From Hormiphora californensis (lineage: Eukaryota > Ctenophora > Tentaculata > Cydippida > Pleurobrachiidae): DNA of 64,000 nt. Every line of letters begins with the position of its first letter. Positions within the stretch are counted from its first letter, which is position 1. The stretch is from the NCBI GenBank assembly GCA_020137815.1, contig CM035355.1:991463-1055462 (forward strand). Direction: 5' to 3'. The notes under the pieces are model-generated. The model had not been told where the DNA came from, did not search any database, and worked only from the letters and a program-made list of their open reading frames with translations. Positions 33,301 through 42,349 of this stretch are shown here, in pieces. The position numbers were made by a program, and so were the translations under genes.

Positions 33301-36300
33301 TCACCGGAAGGATATAATTGGGGACGCACGAGAGCTAAATAGCAACATCGGAAAGTCCCAAATAAAAGTGTATCAGACTGCGGCAAAGGACGGGTACGAA
33401 GACCTCCGGCAAAGATCTAGAAGTAGAAAAGTGAAGCCTGTTAAAATGGTTGGTAGATCAAAGGAGTCAAAAGTGAGTAAAATGCATAAAGATAATCAGT
33501 CTCAACTCACCGATAGGGAAATCAAAATCATTGAGGCACAACTTGAAGCGTTGACAAAGCCAAACGAGTCCGACTCTGATCACTACCAAAAAATAAGAAA
33601 ATCTAATTCGGCTGCACAGACTACTCCAAGCATTTACCCATCGTATGATCCACTTGGTGGTCTAAAGGTGGAAAGCGACGACCAATGTACCGGATCTGTT
33701 GGAGAAATACAGTCCAGCCCAACAAAACCACCACGACCCGCACTCTTTCTCGACCACGGATATGACAACTGCGTGAGTGATGACAGTGTTAGTGTTTCTA
33801 GTAACGTTCTTTCAAGCCGAGAGCCTCCCCATCTTCTTCGATTTCCCATCGACACTGAGGAGGAAATCGGAACTAAAAAGATGTGTCCATCGGCCAAACA
33901 CAAAGAAATTAGATCGAATCAATATATCCCTCCAGAATCTAAACTTTCGAGCGCTGAAGCCCAAGATCAACCGGCCAGTTCCAAAGCCCATGGATCCAAA
34001 ACGAATAGTTCAGATGAAATGGGTGGTGGATACGACTCGATGCCCGATGAACCAGCCAGTTCCAAAGCCCCTAGATCTAAATCTAATTACTCGGATGAAA
34101 TGGGTGATGGATACGACTCGATGCCCGATGAACCGGTCAGTTTTACAACCCATGGATCTAAAGCCAATGGCTCGATGCCAGCAGACTTGCCCGATTACTT
34201 TTTCAGTAACATGCATGGATCTAAAACCAATGACTCTGATGAAATGGGTGGTGGATACGACTCAATGCCGGATGAACCGGCCAGTTCCAAAGCCCCTAGA
34301 TCTAAATCTAATGACTCGGATGAAATGGGTGGTGGATACGACTCAATGCCCGATGAACCGGCCAGTTTTAAAGCCCCTTATAGATCTAAATCTAATGACT
34401 CGGATGAAATGGGTGGTGGATACGACTCAATGCCCGATGAACCGGCCAGTTTTAAAGGCCCTAGATCTAAATCGAATAACTCGGATGAAATGGGTGGTGG
34501 ATACGATTCGATGCCCGATGAACCAGCCAGTTTTAAAGCCCCTAGATCTAAATCTAATGACTCGGATGAAATGGGTGGTGGATACGACTCGATGCCCGAT
34601 GAACCGGCCAGTTTTAAAGCCCCTAGATCTAAAACCAATGACTCGGATGAAATGGGTGGTGGATACGACTCGATGCCCGATGAACCGGCCAGTTTTAAAG
34701 CCCCTATATCTAAATCTTATAACTCGGATGAAATGGGTGGTGGATACGACTCGATGCCCGATGAACCGGCCAGTTTTAAAGCCCCTAGATCTAAAACCAA
34801 TGGCTCGATGCCAGAAGACTTGCCCGAGTACTTTTTTAGCAGTGACGCCAATAACGTTAATCCAGGTCGACGTGGTCCTCCCCTTCCTTCACCTTTGGCA
34901 ACAAATCACAAGCAGACAAATTCTCCTAAACTTCCCAGACACCCACCACCTGATCCGTCTATGCAGGCTCTGTCCGCCAAGATCCCCGATAGAGATGAAC
35001 CGAAAATTTCCGAAATTCAAGAAGATTTCTGGGAGGAAGCTTTGCTGCATGAGGAAATTAAGGGTCGATTAGATCTAGAGTTCTCATATTCAATGAACGA
35101 TTTATCCAGCATCTCCTTCTCCGACACTGATGATGATGATTCCAGGGATTCTCTTTACCACCAACATCATTACGATGACATAGCAGGACTCCTTCACGAT
35201 TATGACCCCGTCGCTATAGATTCTTGCCATGTGTACGACACTGATCCAGATGAGATATCTTCCATGGCAGCAAAGCATCAGTGGTGTTCTGATGACCAGG
35301 AGAAGGGAGCATTCAGTCATAGATCACACTCAGCGACAGTGATGCAGGGGCTCATCAACGATTTAGACTACATTCTCGTCCGGAAATACAGAGAAAAACA
35401 GGTGAAATTTAGTTATTCTAAATTGGAACAGGAAACTCTATGTCCGCTCTGCAAAATACAACTCTATATTTCAAATAAACAAGCTCTCCGTTTCTCTTAC
35501 TCCTAATAAGACGCTGAATCCCAGAAACATCTTCCCTTACTAATGGTTTCCCGGTTCCCCTATTTTACATGATAATATTTCAGGCTGTTCAGAAGGATAA
35601 AGAAGGTCGTCAGTTCTCCCAAAGTACCCCTCATCTACACCATGCTTCATCAACACTACCCCGAGCCGCCAAGGCAAGTTCTCTTCCTAGTTACATCACA
35701 TTCTTTTTACTTTCAGCTTCCCTTTCTTTGTTTAGATTCACTGTAAGATACATAAGAATGTGTGTATCACATCTTGACTATTTGATCTATATCATCAGGG
35801 GGAAATGTCTAAAAGTACACATCTGACTGGGGCATCCTCCTGTCACTGGGAGGAGGTCTGTGATGCTCTTGGTGCTTACGAGAATGAGGATGATTTGGTG
35901 ACGATACGCTTTGAGAAACCTCCCAACATCACACTGGTACATATTGCTGTGTTTGATTGTTGTCTAGTATAATATACTGCGTGATACATTGCAACAAGGT
36001 TGTCAGGCGTATGGTGTTTGTTTTTCTAGCGCTCAGTTACAAACTTAGCTTGCCATTTGTAGCTATAATTGATTGTCCCCACTCATTACATATGTCCATC
36101 GCACGGCCTGCAAATTCTAGTTCTGTGTTCGGTCCTGAGCTCACTGACTACCTAAATGAGCTGGAAACTTTGCCAGACAGCCCTAAAATCTCTGTTGAAG
36201 AAGGAGACATGAGTTGGACCTGGACACTAGACAAGAGTTTAACCCCAATTCATACGACGGGGAAAGAACGGGTTGTGCTAGTTCCGAAGCCACAGGACCT

Positions 36301-39117
36301 GACTTTAGTTTCTGTACACAATAATATTGTTAGTGAGATTTACTGTAACTATTATTTAGTGAGCATTTGTGCAGATTCTATTTTTGTAAGTTGGTCTATT
36401 TTTGTAAGTTGGTCCCTATGACAAATCTGTAAACAATTGTATATTTTAGGGAGCTACGATTATTGAAGATAAGCATACTGGTGATATACGAATACGGCGG
36501 ATTTTAGAAGAGAGTCCACTGTCAGCCTGTAACAAAATACATGCAGGAGACATCATTCAGAGGTAATTGCAACATCAGATACAATTCGCCTCCTCCCTTT
36601 CACACTGCAAGTTGTTGAGTACTCAACAAACTGTCAATAAATACATTGTAATTGTGGCAGGATCAATGACGTTAGTGTAACTGGAATGTCTCTAAACGAT
36701 GTGTGTGAACTACTTGCCCGACAGACCCATGGCTGTACCCTAACAGTATCTACATTCGGCTCCTATTCCGACGAACAAGAGCACAAGCAATCAAAGGTTT
36801 TCCCGCGGTTATGATTTATTAAGTCAGTGTGCTGACAAGTATTCTTGTTGATGTAAAGTCATTTTTCCAACTGTTCACCCCCCTTTGTGGGGGCAGGGGG
36901 ATGAACACTGTTCAGTGAACAGTTTAAATAGGACTTTAATTGATCTTTTAGAAGTTTAAAAGAGTTTTATCTTTCAGTCCCGATACTACCGAGCCTTCTT
37001 CAACTACGACCCACGTAAAGACTCCCAGAACCCGTGTCGTGATGCCAGTTTCGCTTTTTCACTGGGAGATATCCTGGAAGTAGTTAACACTGATGACGCC
37101 CTCTGGTGGCAAGCAAAGAAATACGGAACAAGCGCAGTGGGTTTAGTACCTAGCATTCAGCAGAGGTGAGAAATCATTTGTAGAAAGGGGTAATGGGTCA
37201 TTGTTCAACACTGATGATTGATGTGATGTTTGGCCAATAGACTTTTTTAGGCCAGGGTCTTGCACCAAAAGATAGATAGAGAGCAAAACATAACTAGTGA
37301 CAGAGAGTGTTGTATCAATGCTCTCATTTCCCTCGTTTCTTCAGTTACATGATCACTCAACACGGTGTCCTCTATAACACACCGTGTCACACATTGTTAC
37401 AACATTTCAGGTTACAGTATTTAGATAGTAAGCCGGCAAAGTCATCAGAGAGTCCTCTATACAAACGAGAGCAGCACAAGAAGAAAAAAGATTTTCTGTT
37501 CGCCTTTGGAGAAAAAGAATACAAAGAACCGCTGACATATTTAGAGGTACGTTTAGCACATGTACAAAAATTACTACTACCAACCCCCTGCAGAATTATA
37601 CCCGACCATGGCTAAAGTTCAACTCTCGGCTTATCCTGGCTCGAAATCCTTGGTCGAGCCCATGAAACCATGAAACCAAGACTGATGATTATGGTCGTTC
37701 TTTGATAATTAAATGTGGCAGTTTAGGACTTCTTTCCAATTGCTATGAAATTAATAGCTAATTTTCTGAACCCTCTGCAGGTAACTCATGTGCGTCCAAG
37801 CAAAACTAAACGAAGACCTATTGTTATTTCTGGGGCTAAAGGTTTTGGTGGGTCATGTCTGCGGAAACGTATCCTACTAGAATTTCCCAACAAATACTTT
37901 TTCCCAACTAAGCGTAAGTGTAACAAGTCATAAGACTTTGAATTCTGATCGGCATTTATTGGATTATTTGATTATTTGATTTACATAGTAATAGTAAAGT
38001 CGGATTTTTTGAAGTTGTCAACCCCCTTGTTGTGTGTGGATATTTACAAAAAAAACGTCTAACACGCACGAGTTTGGGTTGACAATTTGATTACCAGAAA
38101 ATTATGTCTTCAGATACGACAAAGCCTGGCATGGAAAACTCTTTCATTGTGTGCACGAAGAAAGAATTCCAGGATATGGTGAAGTCTGACAAGTTTATAG
38201 AATATTCGAAATGTAATGGATATTATTACGGTACCTCATACCAAAGCGTGGTTGATTTGATAGTTAGTGGACGAGTCTGTCTGCTAGATGTTCACCCTCA
38301 ATACCTACCTCATATTTGTACCGGCACCCTCCGACCCCATGTTATATTTGTTGAGCCCGCTACAGAGGAACGTATTAAAGATCTCAAGCACAACAACCCA
38401 GAAGCTCTTCCACTCTCCCAGAGAAAGTTCCATGTATGTTATCCATTTCTAATTCGAAATTATAATAGCTAGAACTCTAGAATATTATATAGCTGATGCT
38501 AGTCAGAGCATCGGCCTGACAGTGAATGTAACCCAGCCACATCCCCTCCCAGCCCCTCCCAGCCCCTCCCAGCCCCTCCCAGCCCCTCCCAGCCCCTCCC
38601 AGCCCCTCCCAACCCCTCCCAACCCCTCCCAGCCCCCCAGCCCCTCCCAACCCCTCCCAGCCCCTCCCAGCCCCTCCCAACCCCCCAGCCCCTCCCAGCC
38701 CCACCCAGACCCTCCCAACCCCCCCCCCCGACCATACTAATAATTATTCCACTTTACCAGGGAAGCGAAGTTAGGGAGCTGAGGTTCAATTCCGAGAGGC
38801 TGCTAAGAAGATACACCGAGTTTGTGGATACCATTATTACTCTCGAAGGGTTAAGTTATGCTGCTGATCTTATTGATCAGGTAAATCATGCGCCATGCAG
38901 CTAGTGGGGGGGGGGGGGTTCTAAAGCTTGTTTAACTTTGACTAAGCGTCAAGGGACCTCGGGAGCAATCCAACAAGTTGCTGGATTGCTCCCGAGATCA
39001 ATTTACGCTTAGCCTTACTCATATCCATGTCAATGATATCACACAATTCTCCAGGTAACGGATAGAATAGTGTCGCAACCGACATGGATCCCTAAGAAAT
39101 GGCTACAAACAACTTGA
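21344..39117 (+). CDS. MAGUK scaffold (PDZ-SH3-guanylate kinase), DLG5/CARMA-like, with candidate membrane anchor
   Basis: MAGUKs scaffold receptors and polarity complexes under the membrane. Exons as I read them: alternative starts 21344-21389+21700-21743 or 22421-22513; then 22990-23039, 23089-23290, 25224-25392, 25587-25679, 25822-25947 (tentative), 30246-30391, 30789-30909, 32076-32197, 32318-35401, 35584-35673, 35799-35936, 36450-36562, 36661-36796, 36978-37165, 37411-37546, 37781-37913, 38114-38433, 38761-38880, 39055-39117 (TGA). Phases agree throughout. Both starts encode one hydrophobic segment (LTIGAGFLAGVQAASLWYW; MIIIYLASFLAIGLATFV). A long polar linker has tandem units of about 32 residues (DEMGGGYDSMPDEPAS) at about 34000-34800. 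The PDZ is VTIRFEKPPNITLGATI...; the SH3 has YYRAFFNYDP and ALWWQAKK; the GK core is degraded (VISGAKGFGGS for the P-loop), so it is probably non-catalytic. The C-terminal RRYTEF...PTWIP resembles DLG5. A possible AATAAA lies near 39315. Confidence 0.83.
23365..25155. repeat. 34-base minisatellite, about 50 copies
   Basis: The unit TCTCTAAGAAACCTTCCCAC plus TTTGACCCATCTTA repeats almost without a break. Common variants are CTTCTCAC, GACCAATC and TATATCTAAG. The central copies are nearly identical and the last third is more diverged (ACCTAATC, ACTTTCCC), as expected for a minisatellite growing by unequal exchange. It fills most of the MAGUK intron 23291-25223. Confidence 0.95.
26046..30088. 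repeat. 4 kb nested inverted repeat (giant palindrome) in a MAGUK intron
   Basis: The outer ends are TAAGGAACCATAA (26046) and TTATGGTTCCTTA (30088). From there about 550 bases of single-copy sequence (26059-26600) are repeated inverted and almost without change at 29225-29746. Both arms encode the same frames on opposite strands. Inside, a 31-base minisatellite (TTACTCCATCTCTCAGCTTC plus CCTACCTCCCA) runs about 1.7 kb in the left arm and flips orientation near 28330 for about 0.9 kb in the right arm. A smaller hairpin (AGGGAAGCATAGAGATGG...) sits in each arm near 26800-26870 and 28950-29035. The whole lies in the intron 25948-30245. Confidence 0.9.
29747..30078. mobile_element. Fold-back element inserted in the palindrome's right arm
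   Basis: It starts TAATAAAGTTCAAGAGCCTC and ends with the complement GAGGCTCTTGAACTTTATTA. The arms are about 130-140 bases long and contain internal GAGAGACCAAAATCAAGAGC-type repeats. The left palindrome arm carries the empty site (GGTTCCTTATT / CAGGGTG side intact at 26046-26065). This element therefore entered the right arm after the palindrome formed. Confidence 0.75.
30089..30128. repeat. Perfect short palindrome
   Basis: TGGCCGAATGTTATGGACA is followed directly by its complement TGTCCATAACATTCGGCCA. This is a perfect stem of about 18-19 bases with almost no loop, directly outside the right end of the 4 kb palindrome. Confidence 0.85.
30468..30628. mobile_element. MITE with 32-base inverted ends (family copy 1)
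   Basis: The ends are ACTAAAGTCGGATTTTTTGA and TCAAAAAATCCGACTTTACT, with pairing through GAAGTTGTCACCCC / GGGGTGACAACTTC. The interior is GC-rich with TGCGCGTCA words. Related or half copies occur near 15942-16006, 36855-36955 and 37995-38095. Confidence 0.8.
31729..31990. mobile_element. TIR element (MITE) in a MAGUK intron
   Basis: The ends are TGACGGCCTCCCTTGAACCT and AGGTTCAAGAGAGGCCGTCA; imperfect pairing continues inward for at least 70 bases (GGGGGACGTCCC, AGCTGGGTGATCAT). It is about 262 bases, has no transposase frame and lies in the intron 30910-32075. Confidence 0.75.
36092..36307 (+). other. Candidate alternative (first) exon of the MAGUK gene
   Basis: Between the exons ending at 35936 and starting at 36450 there is an open stretch from ATG 36092. 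It encodes a peptide with FGPELTDYLNELETL and ends KERVVLVPKPQDLTL at TTA|GTTTCT (36307/36308). That end resembles the start of a PDZ domain and parallels VTIRFEKPPNITL of the preceding exon. It joins the next exon (GATIIEDK) in the same phase 0. An internal acceptor at 36120 is phase 2, which does not fit the upstream exon, so an alternative promoter seems more likely than a cassette exon. Confidence 0.4.
36855..36955. repeat. Degraded MITE copy (same family as 30468)
   Basis: Begins GTAAAGTCATTTTTCCAACTG and ends CAGTTTAAATAGGACTTTA, with CACCCCCCT and GGGGGATG inside. It is a diverged inverted-repeat copy in the MAGUK intron 36797-36977. Confidence 0.5.
37995..38098. repeat. Degraded MITE copy (same family as 30468)
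   Basis: The left end GTAAAGTCGGATTTTTTGAA GTTGTCAACCCCC matches the MITE at 30468. The right end is only partly kept (GGGTTGACAATTTGA). It lies in the MAGUK intron 37914-38113. Confidence 0.6.
38537..38730. repeat. 10-base minisatellite (AGCCCCTCCC)n
   Basis: About 18 copies of AGCCCCTCCC / AACCCCTCCC with occasional deletions, in the MAGUK intron 38434-38760. Glycine/tryptophan-rich frames on the minus strand here are artefacts. Confidence 0.95.
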
Positions 39118-40031
39118 TGCTACAGATTAAGAGAGATGACATATTCATGGAATTGGTACACTAAATAATACGCCAGAATAAAATCAGAACATTGTTTTGT
39201 ATTTGAATATCGTGTTATGTATATAATGTTGAGAAAAGAAGACTGAGAGTGTGAGTGTGTGAAAGTATGTCTTATAATGAAAATACAAAACTTTAAACTA
39301 CGAATTCTGTATGTAATAAAGTTCTGAATATTCTATTTAGTTTTCCGAAATTTAATCCCTTTTATTTATTTACCCTGATTAACCGGAACCATAGCCACCG
39401 ATCTGATCAGTGATCATCTCGTTACGGTTAAGACACACATCTATCGATCTTGCCTTGTTTGACCCTCTTTCACCTTAAAATTGTAAAGGAGGCCGAGGGT
39501 TGGAGCATCATCGGTTCCCAACTCCAATACTTGATCATCGGTGAAATTTTTGACTCCGGTCCCTCCAAATTTATCATTTCCATTTTCCGACCCAAGTGGT
39601 GAAATTTGGAAAGTTAATGCGCGTTACTTATTTGCGCGTCATTATTGCGCGCGTCATCTTCATAAAAATTTTTTTATTTCGACTTGTTTTTTTTTCGAGA
39701 AACGTTAAAATCTCAAATCTGGGTGTTTTGAGTGTCCGAACTCACGTTTCTTGGGTTAGGGCTAAATTAGGTTAATCAGTAATGGTTAGGGTTAGGACTT
39801 GAGATTTCTTATCAGATAAAATTTTAATCATCCAAAACGGTTGAGTGGTTAGAGCCATTTTTGATTTTAGTGCAGGGTACTTTTTTGACAGCGTCCACCG
39901 ACCACCTGTAAATAAGCTTTTTAACACCCATATCATAAGATCCTAACTTCTACCTCCCTTTTGTTAGCTATGCTGTAAATCCCTAATTGGATGTCTTCAT
40001 CCCTGTTCGATGAATGGTTAGATAACAGTTC
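39118..40031. other. Intergenic: MAGUK 3' region and telomere-like dispersed repeat
   Basis: A possible poly(A) signal (AATAAA) lies near 39315. At 39700-39950 there is a diverged copy of the repeat at 17458 (AATCTGGGTGTTTTGAGTG, GGGTTAGGGCTAAATTAGG, CCAAAACGGTTGAGTGG). GCGCG-rich words occur near 39615-39660. No gene is seen. Confidence 0.6.
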
Positions 40032-42071
40032 ATGTCAGTTGATGAAAGAAACAGCAATACTAAAGGACCGCCCGCGAGATGTAAGAAGAAGGCGGGTTCC
40101 ATTTCTGTCAACATAAACTACACGCGGTACGATGTTGTTAGAAAAGTTGCTGAGGACCTAGAATATGCGATTTGTGCAGAGGATAGTGAGTCGTTCATTA
40201 CTTGGTCGGACAGCACAATTACCAGCGACCGATGTGCAGAGTTGAAACCCTTTCAGCGCATAAACCACTTTCCTGGGATGGGCGAAATTGCTAGGAAAGA
40301 CAGTCTGGCACGAAATTTGGGAAAGATGCAACGGTGCTTCTCAGAAGACTACGATTTCTTTCCTCGAACTTGGAGTCTCCCAGCTGACTATTCTTCGCTC
40401 ATGAACCATTATCATGACCTCAAAAAGAGGGGAAAACGGAAAACATTTATCTGCAAACCGGCTAACGGTGCCATGGGGAATGGTATTCATCTTTTACAAA
40501 ATCTTGAAAAGTTTACGATGCACGATACGTTGGTTGTTCAGGATTATCTCGATCGACCACTTGTTGTCGATGGACTAAAGTTTGATCTCCGAATTTATGT
40601 TCTCGTCCTCTCATGTGACCCTCTCAAGGTGTTCCTTTATGATGACGGTCTGATGCGATTTAGTACGTCCAAGTACGCCCCACCAACTGACAAAAACCTG
40701 GACAATGTGTACATGCACCTCACAAATTACAGCATTAACAAGTCCAACAAGGATTATGATGGGTGTGATGATGAAACAAAGGGCAGCAAACGAAGTATTC
40801 GATATCTGAAAACTTGGATGGAAGCCAACAATTACAGTTTTACCACCCTGTGGAGCAGTATTGAGGATATTGTGATCAAAACACTGCTTGTGGCAGAACC
40901 CTACTTAATGCACGCCTATCGCATGGCCCGACCGGGAACAACGTCCGCGGCTAGCAGTAGCGTGTGTTTTGAAGTTCTTGGTATGGATATCTTCGTAGAT
41001 AGGAAACTAAGACCCTGGTTGTTGGAAGTAAATCGGAGTCCCAGCTTTGGAACTGACTCAAAGGTTGATAATGATATCAAGTTTGATGTGATTCGTACTT
41101 CATTTCAGCTGTTAAATTTGAAACCAAGTGAAAAACGAAAGGCACTGGCCGCCCAGAAACAGCTTAGCCAGGCTCGTCTTCTGAAACCTCGTGTACGGAA
41201 CGAACGGAAGTCACAGTTTAATGTTCGTAAAACCTTCCTTCGCTCCCAGCTATCTGAAGTCCGTCGTGTTTCCGATCAGGCATCTTATGAGGAGAAACAT
41301 TGTGGGAACTTTAAGAAGATATTCCCGACTACAGGTGCCAGACAAACTGAGTATGTGAGTTTGCTGAACAGTGCCTTTAGGACTTTCATGGCAGGGAGGG
41401 GAATTGTTTTGGAACAGAAAGCTCACTCTGGGATGATGCAACATCTGAGGGAGAGTGAGTTGTTGGATATGTTACAACAATGTGAACAGGAAGAGACGGC
41501 GGCTATCCAGGCCAAAATGACACCGGCCCCACCACCACCACCAGTCTCCAAGACGAATCACAAGGTTCAACCGCTAAGCAAGCTCCGGCCCTGGTCCTCA
41601 CCTCCACCATCACCCTTCATGTTCTCTCGATACTCATCCCCATCCTTCAACAGTGAGGATAACGCTGCTTTTATCTCTCGCAACGAGAGGATTCGTCGAA
41701 TTCGGATGAGCGAGGACCGATCCTTAGCCATCCAGAAATCCAATTCCATCCTTCTCAAACAGATTAACACTCTGTTCAAACAAAATCAGGAACTGGACGA
41801 TCAGACATTTAGAAGGGACCTGAAAAATGCGACACGCAAAGGTCCGTCAAAAGCGGTACCATTTAGATCAACAAATAAATTCATGTTCAATTCAATTATT
41901 AAATATAAGAGTAAGCCACTTCTGTCTTGTAGCATTAACAATTTAAGTGAGAGCAGCTTCAAGCTATCTAATCACAAGATGCGCCCTGTTGGGGGGAGGA
42001 ATTGTAATAACTGTACCGGGAGGTTCTGTCCCTGTGCCGATTCCCATTTTCATCTCAAAAGTTCCCGCTAA
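40032..42071 (+). CDS. TTLL6: Tubulin polyglutamylase, TTLL6/TTLL13 type, intronless
   Basis: This enzyme adds glutamate side chains to tubulin in axonemes and other stable microtubules. The frame is one uninterrupted 679-codon exon. The TTL domain spans about residues 75-360. It shows INHFPGMGEIARKDSLARN, ICKPANGAMGNGI (nucleotide-binding loop), VVQDYL, KFDLRIYVLV, HLTNYSINK, CFEVLGMDIFVD and WLLEVNRSPSF, with the metal-binding E and N in LLEVN. Order and spacing follow TTLL6/13, including a basic region after the domain that in this group binds the tubulin surface. The C-terminal 300 residues are basic, proline-rich in places (APPPPPP) and not conserved as far as I can tell. It lies head to tail between the MAGUK and AK8. 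The lack of introns is unusual beside its neighbours. TTLL6 versus TTLL13 cannot be separated here. Confidence 0.9.
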   Translation: MSVDERNSNTKGPPARCKKKAGSISVNINYTRYDVVRKVAEDLEYAICAEDSESFITWSDSTITSDRCAELKPFQRINHFPGMGEIARKDSLARNLGKMQRCFSEDYDFFPRTWSLPADYSSLMNHYHDLKKRGKRKTFICKPANGAMGNGIHLLQNLEKFTMHDTLVVQDYLDRPLVVDGLKFDLRIYVLVLSCDPLKVFLYDDGLMRFSTSKYAPPTDKNLDNVYMHLTNYSINKSNKDYDGCDDETKGSKRSIRYLKTWMEANNYSFTTLWSSIEDIVIKTLLVAEPYLMHAYRMARPGTTSAASSSVCFEVLGMDIFVDRKLRPWLLEVNRSPSFGTDSKVDNDIKFDVIRTSFQLLNLKPSEKRKALAAQKQLSQARLLKPRVRNERKSQFNVRKTFLRSQLSEVRRVSDQASYEEKHCGNFKKIFPTTGARQTEYVSLLNSAFRTFMAGRGIVLEQKAHSGMMQHLRESELLDMLQQCEQEETAAIQAKMTPAPPPPPVSKTNHKVQPLSKLRPWSSPPPSPFMFSRYSSPSFNSEDNAAFISRNERIRRIRMSEDRSLAIQKSNSILLKQINTLFKQNQELDDQTFRRDLKNATRKGPSKAVPFRSTNKFMFNSIIKYKSKPLLSCSINNLSESSFKLSNHKMRPVGGRNCNNCTGRFCPCADSHFHLKSSR

Positions 42072-42349
42072 ATCGAGTTTGTGATGTGTGTCGGGGGTGA
42101 GTGTGTGAGTGTGTGTGAGTGTATGTCTACTGCATTCTTCGTTCTTTTTGGTCTGCGAAATGTGTTTAGTGTGTATGATTTATTATGAGTATACGGAAGT
42201 TTTTAATCTTTGAGCGCTATCAGCAATTTAATGCGTTTCAATTTACCTTTCAAAAATAATTGTATCCCTCAATTTCCTCTCCCGCCTAATTTCCCTCAAT
42301 CTTTCTCTCCCATCTAATTTCCCTTCTCTGTGTTTGCATCTAGACCATC

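Noticed and set aside
33777-35072. A 431-codon frame overlapping the MAGUK linker in another phase
   Set aside because: The tandem units there are multiples of three, so all frames stay open; the overlapping frame has no family resemblance and does not connect to the PDZ exons.
38477-38740. Glycine/tryptophan-rich frames near 38500-38735
   Set aside because: Translation of the (AGCCCCTCCC)n minisatellite inside an intron.
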